A DNA stretch of 64,000 nt from Halomonas salipaludis (GTDB lineage Bacteria > Pseudomonadota > Gammaproteobacteria > Pseudomonadales > Halomonadaceae), in contig NZ_NSKB01000003.1 of NCBI RefSeq assembly GCF_002286975.1, positions 248,001 to 312,000 on the forward strand. Direction: 5' to 3'. The notes beneath the pieces were generated by a model that was given only the letters and a program-made list of their open reading frames with translations, was not told the DNA's origin and ran no database searches. Within the stretch, counting starts at the first letter, position 1. The number at the start of each line of letters is the position of its first letter. Both the position numbers and the translations under genes were made by a program. Shown here one piece after another: positions 1 to 8,994 of this stretch.

Positions 1-2
1 CC

Positions 3-407
3 TTCGGCGCCGTGCTCGGCCATGTGCCGCCCGAAGCCTGGCTGCTGTTCGCTGCCAACCTGGCCTGGACGGTGGCCTACGATACCCAGTACGCCATGGT
101 CGACCGCGACGACGACCGCGAGATTGGCATCAAGTCCACCGCGGTGCTGTTCGGCCGCGCCGACAAGGCGATCATCGGCCTGCTGCAGCTGGTCACCCTG
201 GGCCTGCTCGGCTGGATCGGCCAGCGCCTCGGGCTCGGCGCCTTTTACTGGCTCGGGCTGGCGGCCATGGCGGCGATCTTCGTCTACCAGCAGTGGCTGA
301 TCCACGACCGCTCCCGGGAGCGCTGCTTCCAGGCCTTCCTCAACAACCACTGGGCGGGGCTGGTGCTGTTCGCCGGTCTGGCGCTGACGCTATGGCCAGA
401 GGGGTAG
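3..407 (+). CDS. ubiA: 4-hydroxybenzoate octaprenyltransferase UbiA, C-terminal part
   Basis: Inner-membrane prenyltransferase of ubiquinone synthesis that joins the polyprenyl chain to 4-hydroxybenzoate. Only the C-terminal 134 or so residues are present; the reading frame is open to the left edge, so the start lies outside the window. The second Asp-rich motif is clear ([13 protein letters not shown] followed by [11 protein letters not shown]), and three hydrophobic segments follow, as expected for the end of this polytopic enzyme. The gene ends about 70 bases before phoB, an order also known from pseudomonads (ubiA beside phoBR). Identification is firm; the missing first half cannot be assessed. 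Confidence 0.95.
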   Translation, partial: FGAVLGHVPPEAWLLFAANLAWTVAYDTQYAMVDRDDDREIGIKSTAVLFGRADKAIIGLLQLVTLGLLGWIGQRLGLGAFYWLGLAAMAAIFVYQQWLIHDRSRERCFQAFLNNHWAGLVLFAGLALTLWPEG

Positions 408-409
408 GG

Positions 410-427
410 TTGTAACGAGAATGTCAT
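410..427 (+). promoter_or_regulatory. Pho box upstream of phoB
   Basis: Two 7-base half sites, TTGTAAC and ATGTCAT, are separated by four bases (GAGA), giving the 11-base period of a PhoB binding site (consensus CTGTCAT-N4-CTGTCAT). A -10-like TGTAAT lies at 438-443. The site is 50 bases before the phoB start and suggests autoregulation of phoBR during phosphate limitation. The second half site matches 6 of 7 bases; the first is weaker. Confidence 0.6.
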
Positions 428-477
428 CTAAGCGCGTTGTAATCGCCATACTGTCATGACCCCGATGAGGCCACCGG

Positions 478-1167
478 ATGACCGCCAAGACCGTTCTGAT
501 CGTCGATGACGAAGCCCCCATCCGCGAAATGATCGCCGTGGCCCTCGAGATGGCCGACTACCGGGTGCTCGAGGCCGACAACGCCCAGGATGCCCATGCC
601 ATGATCGTCGACAACCAGCCCGACCTGCTACTGCTCGACTGGATGATGCCGGGCACCAGTGGCATCGAGCTGGCACGCCGCCTCAAGCGCGAGGAAACCA
701 CCAGCGAACTGCCTATCATCCTGCTCACCGCCAAGAGCGAGGAGGACAACAAGATTCAGGGCCTCGAGGCCGGCGCCGACGACTACATCACCAAGCCGTT
801 CTCGCCCCGCGAGCTGGTGGCACGCCTCAAGGCCGTGCTACGCCGCACCACGCCCAAGGGCGTCGAGGAGGCGGTGGAGGTCGAGGGGCTGATACTCGAC
901 CCCGCCAGCCACCGGGTCAGCGCCCACGGCAGCGCGGTGGAGATCGGCCCCACCGAATATCGTCTACTGCAGTTCTTCATGACGCACCAGGAACGCGCCT
1001 ATACTCGTAGTCAGCTGCTCGACCAGGTGTGGGGCGGCAATGTCTATGTCGAGGAGCGAACCGTGGATGTGCATATTCGCCGCCTGCGCAAGGCGCTGGG
1101 CGAACCCCATCAGCATCTGATCCAGACCGTGCGCGGTACCGGCTATCGGTTCTCCGCCAAGATCTGA
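478..1167 (+). CDS. phoB: phosphate regulon response regulator PhoB
   Basis: DNA-binding response regulator that activates the phosphate-starvation regulon when phosphorylated by PhoR. The 229 residues show a receiver domain (acidic pair D10-D11, phospho-acceptor D54 in LLLDWMMPG, T84, K106) and an OmpR-type winged-helix domain from about residue 130, with the typical RTVDVHIRRLRKAL and GTGYRF ends. Length is normal for PhoB. The start ATG follows a GATGAGG ribosome-binding site. phoR begins one base after its stop, so the two are co-transcribed, and a Pho box lies just upstream. The nearby pst-phoU genes support PhoB over other OmpR-family members. Confidence 0.96.
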   Translation: MTAKTVLIVDDEAPIREMIAVALEMADYRVLEADNAQDAHAMIVDNQPDLLLLDWMMPGTSGIELARRLKREETTSELPIILLTAKSEEDNKIQGLEAGADDYITKPFSPRELVARLKAVLRRTTPKGVEEAVEVEGLILDPASHRVSAHGSAVEIGPTEYRLLQFFMTHQERAYTRSQLLDQVWGGNVYVEERTVDVHIRRLRKALGEPHQHLIQTVRGTGYRFSAKI

Positions 1168-1168
1168 C

Positions 1169-2485
1169 ATGCGTCTGTGGAGCCGCGAGCTGTGCCGCCT
1201 GGCGCTGATCACCGCCGCCGCCAGCCTGGTCGGCTGGCTGCTGGGCACCACCAGTCTCGGTCTGGCCGCAGGCCTAGCCATCGTGCTGCTGCTGCAGCTG
1301 CGCCAGCTGCACGCTCTGCACCGCTGGCTGACCCGTCATCCCCACGCCGAACCGCCCGCCGCCCGCGGCCTGTGGGGCGAACTGTTCGACCGCCTCTACA
1401 AGTATCAGAAGGCCCAGCGCATCACCCAGCAGCGCCTGCGCGACACCCTCAAGCGCATCCAGGACTCCTCGGAGGCGATGAGCGACAGCGTGGTGATGCT
1501 CGACCGTCGCGGCGACCTGGAGTGGTGGAACAGCGCCGCCGGACGCATGCTGGGGCTGCAAACCGTCCACGACCGCGGCCAGCACATCACCAACCTGCTG
1601 CGTGATCCACGCTTCATCGACTACTTCAACGCCCGCGACTACCGCGAGCCGCTGACGCTGACCTCGCCCATCGATGAGCGCCAGGTGTTGCAGTTCCAGA
1701 TCACCCTCTACGGCGACGACGAGCGACTGCTGATGGCCCGCGACATCACTCGCCTGCACCGCCTCGAGCAGATGCGCCGCGACTTCGTGGCCAACGTCTC
1801 CCACGAGCTGCGCACGCCGCTGACGGTGCTGGCCGGCTACCTCGAAACCTACACCGACATCGCCGATCAGTTGCCGCCGCGCCTGGCCCGTGGTCTGGGC
1901 CAGATGCAGGCCCAGACCTCGCGCATGCAGAACCTGGTCAACGACCTGCTGCTGCTGTCGCGGCTGGAGATAGACCGGCGCGGCGACGACGAGGCGCCGG
2001 TGGCCGTCGAGGCGCTGCTCGAGGCGATTCGCCGCGACGCCGAGTCGCTCTCCGCCGGGCGCCACCGGCTGCTGGTGGAGTGCCACGATCCGCGCCGGCT
2101 GGTGGGCAGCGAACAGGAGCTGCGCAGCGCCATCTCCAACCTGGTCTTCAACGCCGTGCGCTACGCCGGCGACGACCGCCACATCACGCTGCGCTGGCGC
2201 ACCCAGGGCGACGACGCCTGCCTCGAGGTCGAGGACGACGGCGAGGGCATCGACCCGGTACACATCCCGCGCCTCACCGAGCGCTTCTACCGCGTCGACA
2301 AGGGCCGCAGCACCGCCACCGGTGGCACCGGCCTGGGCCTGGCGATCGTCAAGCACGTGTTGCTGCGCCACGACGCACACCTCGAGATCGTCTCCCACCC
2401 CGGCCGCGGCGCGCTGTTTCGCTGCGTTTTCCCGGCCACCCGTCTGTCCCGGCCGAGTGCCGTCGCAGCATCGTCTCAGGCCTGA
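1169..2485 (+). CDS. phoR: phosphate regulon sensor histidine kinase PhoR
   Basis: Membrane-anchored histidine kinase that phosphorylates PhoB when phosphate is scarce. It has two closely spaced N-terminal membrane helices (about residues 10-47), a cytoplasmic PAS-like region (about 95-195), the H box with H212 in NVSHELRTPL, and a C-terminal ATPase domain with an N box (NLVFNAVRYA) and G boxes (DDGEGI, GGTGLGLAI). There is no large periplasmic sensor domain, as is usual for PhoR, which senses phosphate through PstSCAB-PhoU. Length (438 aa) is typical. It starts one base after the phoB stop. Confidence 0.95.
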   Translation: MRLWSRELCRLALITAAASLVGWLLGTTSLGLAAGLAIVLLLQLRQLHALHRWLTRHPHAEPPAARGLWGELFDRLYKYQKAQRITQQRLRDTLKRIQDSSEAMSDSVVMLDRRGDLEWWNSAAGRMLGLQTVHDRGQHITNLLRDPRFIDYFNARDYREPLTLTSPIDERQVLQFQITLYGDDERLLMARDITRLHRLEQMRRDFVANVSHELRTPLTVLAGYLETYTDIADQLPPRLARGLGQMQAQTSRMQNLVNDLLLLSRLEIDRRGDDEAPVAVEALLEAIRRDAESLSAGRHRLLVECHDPRRLVGSEQELRSAISNLVFNAVRYAGDDRHITLRWRTQGDDACLEVEDDGEGIDPVHIPRLTERFYRVDKGRSTATGGTGLGLAIVKHVLLRHDAHLEIVSHPGRGALFRCVFPATRLSRPSAVAASSQA

Positions 2486-2639
2486 GGCGCGGCTGTCGCA
2501 GGACAGTTTCATATGCAACAGTCAAAACAGCGCTGAAAGATGGCGCCAAGCTCCCCTGGCATTCTCAGCTACCTTGTGAGAGAAATCTCACACGGGCAGT
2601 CGCCCATCAAACGCTTGAGTGAACCGAGGACAAAACAAC

Positions 2640-4223
2640 ATGACGTTCAACAAGACCCTGCTGGCCACCGCCGTGATCGGCGCCATGCTGGCCTCCACGG
2701 CCCACGCCGAGACGCTGCGCTGGACCCGCTCCGCCGACAGCCTGACCATGGATCCGCACTCCCAGAACGAGGGGCCGACCCACTCGGTCAACCACCAGAT
2801 CTTCGACACCCTGCTCTACCAGGACATGGACGTGGAGTACCAGCCCGGCCTGGCCACTGACTGGTACGTTCACGAGGATGATCCCAGCGTCTGGGTATTC
2901 GAGATTCGCGAGGGGGTGACCTTCCACGAGGGCCAGGCGCTGACCGCCGACGACGTGGTCTTCTCGCTCAACCGCGCGCGCCACGAGCATGCCGACATGC
3001 GCGGCCTGCTGACGTCGATCGTCGAGGTGCGTGCCGCCGACGATTTCACCGTGGAAGTGGTCACCGACGGCCCCAACCCGCTGCTGCCCAACAACCTCAC
3101 CAACCTGTTCATCATGAGCCGCGAGTGGGCCGAGGAGCACGGCGTCGAGGAGCCGCAGAACTACGCCGCCGGCGAAGAGACCTATGCCGTGCGCAACGCC
3201 AACGGCACCGGGCCGTTCCGCGTCGAGAGCCGCGAGCCGGATGTGCGTACGGTGTTCGTGCGCAACGACGACTACTGGGGCATCGATCACTACCCGATGG
3301 AGATCTCCGAGCTGATCTTCACCCCCATCGAGTCCGCCTCGACCCGCGTCGCCGCGCTGCTCTCCGGTGAGGTCGACCTGCTCCAGGAGACCCCGGTACA
3401 GGATATCGAGCGCCTGGCCCAGGCTGACGGCATCAAGAACGAGCAGGGCGCCGAAAACCGCACCATCTTCCTCGGCATGCGCATGGACCTCGAGGTGCTC
3501 GACAGCGCCGACGTCGACAGCAACCCCTTCGCCGACCGCCGCGTGCGCGAGGCGATCAACCTCGCCGTGGATACCACCACCATCCAGCGCTCGGTGATGC
3601 GCGGCAACTCCGAGCCTGCCGGGATGATCGCACCGCCGTTCGTCAACGGCTACAGCGAGGAGATGGACGAGGTGCTGCCGGCCGATGTCGAGCGCGCCCA
3701 GGCACTGATGAACGAGGCCGGCTACGGCGACGGCTTCCGCGTTACCCTCAACTGCTCCAACGACCGCTACGTCAACGACGAGCAGATCTGCCAGGCGGTG
3801 GTCAGCATGCTGGCGCGGATCGGCATCACCGTCGACCTGATCGCCCAGACCCGCTCGCTGCACTTCGCCGAGATGGCCCGCGAGGAGTACGACTTCTACC
3901 TGCTCGGCTGGGGCGTGCCGACCATGGATTCGGAGTACATCTTCAACTACCTCTACCACACCAAGGAGGAGGATCGCGGCAGCTGGAACTTCACCGGCTA
4001 CTCCGACGAGCGGGTCGACGAGCTGACCGTGGCCATGGGCCAGGAGACCGACGAGGCGGCGCGCAACGAGATGATCGGCGAGGCCTGGCAAATCGTCCAC
4101 GACGAGATCCTCTATATCCCGATCCACCACCAGATGCTGACCTGGTCGATGCGTGACGATATCGACTTCCAGGTGCAGAGCGAAAATACCCCGCACTTCA
4201 AATACCTGCGTTTTAATAACTAA
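2640..4223 (+). CDS. peptide-type ABC transporter substrate-binding protein (SBP_bac_5)
   Basis: Periplasmic ligand-binding component of an Opp/Dpp/Nik-family importer. The start at 2640 follows a GAGGA site and gives a clean signal peptide (cleavage after STAHA, about residue 23); an in-frame GTG 21 bases upstream is less likely. The 527-aa length and family features (SADSLTMDPHSQN, FHEGQALTADDVVFSLNRA, FADRRVREAINLAVD) fit SBP_bac_5. It heads a cluster with two permeases and two ATPases in the canonical order, so it supplies substrate to that importer. The exact ligand (di- or oligopeptide, or another small molecule) cannot be read from the sequence. Confidence 0.9.
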   Translation: MTFNKTLLATAVIGAMLASTAHAETLRWTRSADSLTMDPHSQNEGPTHSVNHQIFDTLLYQDMDVEYQPGLATDWYVHEDDPSVWVFEIREGVTFHEGQALTADDVVFSLNRARHEHADMRGLLTSIVEVRAADDFTVEVVTDGPNPLLPNNLTNLFIMSREWAEEHGVEEPQNYAAGEETYAVRNANGTGPFRVESREPDVRTVFVRNDDYWGIDHYPMEISELIFTPIESASTRVAALLSGEVDLLQETPVQDIERLAQADGIKNEQGAENRTIFLGMRMDLEVLDSADVDSNPFADRRVREAINLAVDTTTIQRSVMRGNSEPAGMIAPPFVNGYSEEMDEVLPADVERAQALMNEAGYGDGFRVTLNCSNDRYVNDEQICQAVVSMLARIGITVDLIAQTRSLHFAEMAREEYDFYLLGWGVPTMDSEYIFNYLYHTKEEDRGSWNFTGYSDERVDELTVAMGQETDEAARNEMIGEAWQIVHDEILYIPIHHQMLTWSMRDDIDFQVQSENTPHFKYLRFNN

Positions 4224-4288
4224 GCCGTAACCCGTGCTAGGCCCTCCCCGCGTTATCCTCGCGCGGAGGGCTGCACCGTGGAGATCCC

Positions 4289-5269
4289 ATGCTGGCATTC
4301 CTGATCCAGCGCGTCTTCCAGGCCATCTTCGTGATGCTGGTGGTCGCGCTCATTGCATTTTCGCTGTTTCACTACGTCGGTGACCCGGTCCTCAACATGG
4401 TCGGCCAGGAGGCCACCGAGGCCGATCGCGCCGAGCTGCGCACGCGCCTCGGCCTCGACCAACCGATAGCGATCCAGTTCTTCCAGTTCATCGCCAACGC
4501 CGCCCAGTTCGAGTTCGGCATCTCCTACCGCTCGGCGCGGCCGGTGACCGACCTGATCGTCGAGCGTCTGCCGGCGACCCTGGAACTGGCCATCATCTCG
4601 GCCATCTTCGCGGTGGTGATGGGCATCGTGCTGGGCATCTACACCGCGCTCAACCGCGGCAACTGGCTGTCCAACTTCATCATGACCGCGTCGCTGATCG
4701 GCGTGTCGCTGCCGACCTTCCTGATCGGCGTGCTGCTGATCTATGTGTTCGCCGTGGAGCTCGGCTGGCTGCCGGCCTTCGGTCGCGGCGAGACGGTGCG
4801 TCTCGGCGACTGGTGGACCACCGGGCTGCTGACCACCAGCGGGCTGCGCTCGCTGATCCTGCCGGCAATCACCCTGGGGCTGTTCCAACTGACCCTGATC
4901 ATGCGCCTGGTGCGCGCCGAGATGCTCGAGGTGCTGCGCGCCGATTACATCAAGTTCGCCCGCGCCCGGGGCCTGTCGAAGCGTGTGGTCAACCTGCGCC
5001 ACGCGCTGAAGAACACCCTGATCCCGGTGATCACCATCATCGGCCTCCAGCTGGGCACCATCATCGCCTTCGCCATCATCACCGAGACGGTGTTCCAGTG
5101 GCCGGGGGTCGGGGCACTCTTCATCACCGCGGTGCGCTTCGTGGACATCCCGGTGATGGCCGCCTACCTGATGATGATCGCGCTGGTGTTCGTGGTCATC
5201 AACCTGATCGTCGACCTGCTCTACTACGCGGTGGACCCGCGCCTGCGCGTCCAGGGAGGTGCCAAATGA
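4289..5269 (+). CDS. peptide-type ABC transporter permease, DppB-like
   Basis: First inner-membrane permease of the importer. The 326 residues start with the N-terminal helix typical of DppB/OppB (LAFLIQRVFQAIFVMLVV), carry a periplasmic loop with the RTRLGLDQPI motif, and end with five further membrane segments. The EAA coupling loop is seen around DYIKFARARGLS. Its stop codon overlaps the start of the next permease (ATGA), which implies translational coupling. The gap of 65 bases after the substrate-binding gene may hold an mRNA processing or attenuation site, but no clear hairpin was identified. Confidence 0.92.
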   Translation: MLAFLIQRVFQAIFVMLVVALIAFSLFHYVGDPVLNMVGQEATEADRAELRTRLGLDQPIAIQFFQFIANAAQFEFGISYRSARPVTDLIVERLPATLELAIISAIFAVVMGIVLGIYTALNRGNWLSNFIMTASLIGVSLPTFLIGVLLIYVFAVELGWLPAFGRGETVRLGDWWTTGLLTTSGLRSLILPAITLGLFQLTLIMRLVRAEMLEVLRADYIKFARARGLSKRVVNLRHALKNTLIPVITIIGLQLGTIIAFAIITETVFQWPGVGALFITAVRFVDIPVMAAYLMMIALVFVVINLIVDLLYYAVDPRLRVQGGAK

Positions 5270-6219
5270 ACGACACACGGCATACCACCACGCCGCCACC
5301 CCGTCCCGGCAAGCTGCAACGCTTCCTCGCCAGCGACATCGTCTATTCGTGGAAGCACCAGCCGGTGGTGATACTCGCCACCCTGGTGACCCTGGTCATG
5401 TTCCTGGGCGCGCTGTTCGCGCCGTGGATCGCGCCGCAGAACCCCTTCGACCCGCGCCAGCTCGACCTGATCGACGCCTTCGCACCACCGTTGACCACCT
5501 CGGACTTCACCGGCAACTTCTACCTGCTGGGCAGCGACAGCCAGGGCCGCGACGTGTTCTCGGCGATCCTCTACGGCTCGCGGATATCACTGCTGGTGGG
5601 CTTCGCCGCGGTGCTCTTCGCGCTGGTGTTGGGCACCGCCCTGGGGCTGATGGCGGGCTTCCGCGGCGGCTGGCGGGATGCCCTGATCATGCGCATCGCC
5701 GACGTCCAGCTGACCTTTCCCTCGATTCTCATGGCGCTGCTGATCTTCGGCGTGGTGCGCGGCTTCCTGCCGCGCTCGATGCACGCCGAGGTGGCGATCA
5801 TCGTGCTGATCGTGGCCATCGGCCTCTCCGACTGGGTGCAGTACGCCCGCGCAGTGCGCGGCGCCACTCTGGTCGAGAAAGGCAAGGAGTACGTCCAGGC
5901 AGCGCGGGTGATCGGCCTGCCGGCGCGCAATATCCTGTTCCAGCATATCCTACCCAACGTGATGCGACCGGTGCTGGTGATCGGCACCATCGGCCTGGCC
6001 CTGGCAATCATCGCCGAGGCTACGCTGTCGTTCCTGGGGGTCGGCATGCCAGCCACCCAGCCGAGCCTGGGCACCCTGATCCGGGTCGGCCAGGACTACA
6101 TGTTTTCCGGGGAGTGGTGGATCCTGCTGTTCCCCGGCCTGGCGCTGCTGATGCTGGCGCTTTCCGTCAACCTGCTCGGAGACTGGCTGCGTGATGTCCT
6201 CAACCCCAAGCTCAGATAG
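5266..6219 (+). CDS. peptide-type ABC transporter permease, DppC-like
   Basis: Second inner-membrane permease, pairing with the DppB-like subunit. The start ATG at 5266 overlaps the preceding stop as ATGA and follows a GGGAGGT site, which decides it over longer in-frame starts. The 317-aa protein shows the DppC/OppC N-terminal cytoplasmic tail, a first membrane helix near residues 40-60, the LGSDSQGRDVFSAILYGSRISL family motif and the EAA loop around EYVQAARVIGLP. The downstream ATPase gene begins inside its last 30 bases. Confidence 0.92.
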   Translation: MNDTRHTTTPPPRPGKLQRFLASDIVYSWKHQPVVILATLVTLVMFLGALFAPWIAPQNPFDPRQLDLIDAFAPPLTTSDFTGNFYLLGSDSQGRDVFSAILYGSRISLLVGFAAVLFALVLGTALGLMAGFRGGWRDALIMRIADVQLTFPSILMALLIFGVVRGFLPRSMHAEVAIIVLIVAIGLSDWVQYARAVRGATLVEKGKEYVQAARVIGLPARNILFQHILPNVMRPVLVIGTIGLALAIIAEATLSFLGVGMPATQPSLGTLIRVGQDYMFSGEWWILLFPGLALLMLALSVNLLGDWLRDVLNPKLR

Positions 6220-7243
6220 CCGCGACACGCCCAGCGTGCCGGCGCTCAGCGTGCGCGAGCTGCGGGTCGAGTTCCCCACTCGCCACGGCACCCTGGTGGC
6301 GCTCGACGACGTCAGCTTCGATATCGCCCCCGGCGAGATCCTCGGCGTGGTCGGCGAATCCGGAGCCGGCAAGTCGATGACCGGCAACGCCGTGATCCAG
6401 CTGCTCGAGCCGCCCGGGCGCATCGCCGGCGGCGAGGTCCACCTCGGCTCGCAGCGCATCGACGACCTCGACGAGGACGCCTTCGTGCCGCTGCGCGGGC
6501 GCCATATCGGGATGATCTTCCAGGACCCACTGACCAGCCTCAACCCGCTGTTCTCAGTGGGTGAGCAGCTGATCGAGACGATTCGTGCCCACCTGCCGAT
6601 GAACCACAAGCAGGCCCGCGGACGAGCCCTCGAACTGCTGCGCGAGGTGGGCATCCCGGCCCCGGAGAATCGCCTCGACGCCTACCCGCACCAGTTCTCT
6701 GGCGGCATGCGTCAGCGCGTGGTGATCGCCCTGGCGCTGGCCGCCGAACCCGAACTGGTGATCGCCGACGAGCCCACCACGGCGCTGGATGTCTCGGTGC
6801 AAGCGCAGATCCTGGCACTGCTCAAGCGGCTGTGCGCCGAGCGCGGCACCGCGGTGATGCTGGTCACCCACGACATGGGGGTGATCGCCGAGACCGCCGA
6901 TCGGGTAGCGGTGATGTACGCCGGCCGGCTGATCGAGATCGGCCCGGTGGAGGCGGTGATTCGCGAACCGCAGCACCCCTACACCCGCGGCCTGATGGCA
7001 TCGATTCCAGGCATCGAGACCTCCCGCGAGCGGCTCTACCAGATCGAGGGCGCCATGCCGCGGCTGGCGGCGATCCCCAGCGGCTGCGCCTTCAACCCGC
7101 GCTGCCCGCATGCCACCGAGCGTTGCCGCCGCGAGCGACCCGACCTGCTGCCGGCCGGCACCAGCCGCGCCGCCTGCTGGCTGCATGACCCCATTGATCC
7201 CGTCATTCCCGTTAGCGAGGAGGTCGCCGCCGATGGCCACTGA
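6194..7243 (+). CDS. peptide-type ABC transporter ATP-binding protein, DppD-like
   Basis: Cytoplasmic ATPase that powers the importer. The 349 residues hold Walker A (GESGAGKS), signature (FSGGMRQR), Walker B (LVIADEPT) and an H-loop (LVTHD), followed by the C-terminal oligopeptide-transporter extension with the conserved cysteines ([14 protein letters not shown]). The ATG at 6194 is preceded by an in-frame GTG at 6191; either could be used. The gene overlaps the DppC-like gene by 26 bases and the next ATPase gene by 11 bases, consistent with one operon. Confidence 0.92.
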   Translation: MSSTPSSDSRDTPSVPALSVRELRVEFPTRHGTLVALDDVSFDIAPGEILGVVGESGAGKSMTGNAVIQLLEPPGRIAGGEVHLGSQRIDDLDEDAFVPLRGRHIGMIFQDPLTSLNPLFSVGEQLIETIRAHLPMNHKQARGRALELLREVGIPAPENRLDAYPHQFSGGMRQRVVIALALAAEPELVIADEPTTALDVSVQAQILALLKRLCAERGTAVMLVTHDMGVIAETADRVAVMYAGRLIEIGPVEAVIREPQHPYTRGLMASIPGIETSRERLYQIEGAMPRLAAIPSGCAFNPRCPHATERCRRERPDLLPAGTSRAACWLHDPIDPVIPVSEEVAADGH

Positions 7244-8267
7244 ACTCCTTGAGTCCGCCGCGGGCGGCGAGGTGCTGCTCGAGGCCCGCGACCTGGCGCG
7301 CCACTTCGACGTTTCCAAGCCGTGGCTGAATCGCGTGCTGGAGCGCAGCGACAGGCTCACCCTCAAGGCGGTGGACGGCGTCAGCTTCGCCATCCGCCGC
7401 GGCGAGACCCTGGCGCTGGTCGGCGAGTCCGGCTGCGGCAAGTCCACCGTGGCGCGGCTGATCGTCGGCCTCTACGGCCTGACCCGCGGCCGCCTGCTGT
7501 TCGACGGCGAGGACATCAGCGACCTGGTCAACCGCAGCGGCAAGCAGGCCGCGGCGGTGCGCAAGCGCTTCCAGATGATCTTCCAGGACCCCTACGCCAG
7601 CCTCAATCCGCTGTGGCGGGTGGGCACCATCATCGGCGAGCCGCTGCGGGTGTTTCGCCCCGAGCTGAGCGCTACCCAGCGCCGCACCCGGGTCGGCGAG
7701 CTGCTCGAGCAGGTCGGGATGTCGGCGCCGGACGCCAACCGCTACCCCCACGAGTTCTCCGGCGGCCAGCGCCAGCGCATCTCCATCGCCCGGGCGCTGG
7801 CCAACGAGCCGGAGTTCATGGTCTGCGACGAACCGACCTCGGCGCTGGACGTCTCGGTGCAGGCGCAGATCCTCAACCTGATGCGCGACCTGCAGCGCGA
7901 GTACGGGCTGACCTACCTGTTCATCAGCCACGACATGGCGGTGGTCAAGCACATGGCCGACCGCATCGCAGTGATGTACCTCGGCCATATCGCCGAGATC
8001 GCCCCCGCCGAGCAGCTGTTCGCCACGCCGCGCCACCCCTACTCGCGGATGTTGCTCGAGGCGGTGCCGACGCTGACCGGCATGGGCAAGCAGCGCAGCG
8101 TCATCGAGGGCGAGGTACCCAACCCGGTGCATCCGCCCTCGGGCTGCGCCTTCCACCCACGCTGCCCCCACGCCAACGCGCGCTGCTCGCGGGAGGCGCC
8201 GGCGCTGATCGCGCACAGCGACGGCAGCGAAGTGGCCTGCCACGCGGTGGAGGAGGGGCGGATCTGA
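7233..8267 (+). CDS. peptide-type ABC transporter ATP-binding protein, DppF-like
   Basis: Second ATPase of the importer, forming a heterodimer with the DppD-like subunit. Start ATG 7233 is set by a strong GAGGAGGT site at 7217-7224. The 344 residues contain Walker A (GESGCGKS), signature (FSGGQRQR), Walker B (FMVCDEPT) and the family C-terminal Cys segment (CAFHPRCPHANARC). The reading frame extends far upstream without a start site of comparable quality. It is the last gene of the operon. Only one base separates its stop from the stop of the convergent cysZ gene, so there is no room for a separate terminator between them. Confidence 0.92.
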   Translation: MATELLESAAGGEVLLEARDLARHFDVSKPWLNRVLERSDRLTLKAVDGVSFAIRRGETLALVGESGCGKSTVARLIVGLYGLTRGRLLFDGEDISDLVNRSGKQAAAVRKRFQMIFQDPYASLNPLWRVGTIIGEPLRVFRPELSATQRRTRVGELLEQVGMSAPDANRYPHEFSGGQRQRISIARALANEPEFMVCDEPTSALDVSVQAQILNLMRDLQREYGLTYLFISHDMAVVKHMADRIAVMYLGHIAEIAPAEQLFATPRHPYSRMLLEAVPTLTGMGKQRSVIEGEVPNPVHPPSGCAFHPRCPHANARCSREAPALIAHSDGSEVACHAVEEGRI

Positions 8268-8268
8268 C

Positions 8269-8994
8269 TCAGTCGGACTGGCCACGATAGTGGCGGTCCC
8301 ACATCAGTACCGCGCCGGCCACGGCGCCGGGCAGCAGCAGCAGGTTGGCCAGTGGCAGCCAGGTGATCAGCGTCACCAGGCCACCGTAGCTGAGCGTCGG
8401 CCAGGGACGCGCCCTGAGCCGGCGGCGCATGTCAGCGAAGGTGACCTTGTTGTTATCCATCGGGTAGTCGAGGTAGGTGATCGCCATCACCCAGGCCGAG
8501 AAGGCCGCCCACAGCAGCGGCGCCAGCACATTGAGCGCCGGAATCCAGCTGATCACCAGCAGCAGCGTCAGCCGCGGCAGGATATACGCCAGCTTGACCA
8601 GTTCGCGGCCCAGTGCATCGACGCCGGTGCGCAGCAGGCCACGATCGTCGAGGGGCTGACGCTGGCAGGCGACCACCTCCACCCTGGCGGCGAGAAAGCC
8701 GTAGAAGGGGGCGGCGATCAGGTGGGTGATCAGGGTAAAGGTGAAGAACACCATCAGCACCAGAGTCACCACGAACAGCGGCCAGATCAGCCACTCCAGC
8801 CAGGCCAGCCAGCCAGGCACCATGGCCATCCAGCCCGCCAGCCAACCGCCGAAGTGGCTGAGCACATAGTACAGCATGGCGGCATAGACCAGCAGGTTGA
8901 CCGCCAGCGGCACGAACACATAGCGCCGCAGCCCCGGCGAGTAGACTAGCCGGGTGCCGCGGCTCAAGGCATCGAGAGCCGAGAGCGCTGCCAT
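8269..8994 (-). CDS. cysZ: CysZ-like sulfate transport/EI24 family membrane protein
   Basis: Inner-membrane protein of the CysZ/EI24 family, which moves sulfate for cysteine synthesis. The 241-aa protein has an N-terminal helix (VFVPLAVNLLVYAAMLYYVL), further hydrophobic segments at about 65-95, 140-175 and 200-225, and the family motif YLDYPMDNNKVTFADMR. Its ATG overlaps the phoU stop (TGATG), so it is translated with the phosphate operon, an unusual partner for a sulfate transporter. A longer upstream frame is ignored because it runs through phoU. Family assignment is good; the sulfate role is inferred. Confidence 0.88.
   Translation of the reverse strand: MAALSALDALSRGTRLVYSPGLRRYVFVPLAVNLLVYAAMLYYVLSHFGGWLAGWMAMVPGWLAWLEWLIWPLFVVTLVLMVFFTFTLITHLIAAPFYGFLAARVEVVACQRQPLDDRGLLRTGVDALGRELVKLAYILPRLTLLLVISWIPALNVLAPLLWAAFSAWVMAITYLDYPMDNNKVTFADMRRRLRARPWPTLSYGGLVTLITWLPLANLLLLPGAVAGAVLMWDRHYRGQSD

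Noticed and set aside
672-690. TGGCAC element inside phoB resembling a sigma-54 -24 box
   Set aside because: The GC element is not at ten-base spacing, and the site lies within a coding region.
2607-4298. 563-codon open frame on the minus strand opposite the peptide-binding protein gene
   Set aside because: Composition is typical of antisense to GC-rich coding DNA (His/Val/Gly/Asp-rich); the plus-strand gene is complete with signal peptide and family motifs.
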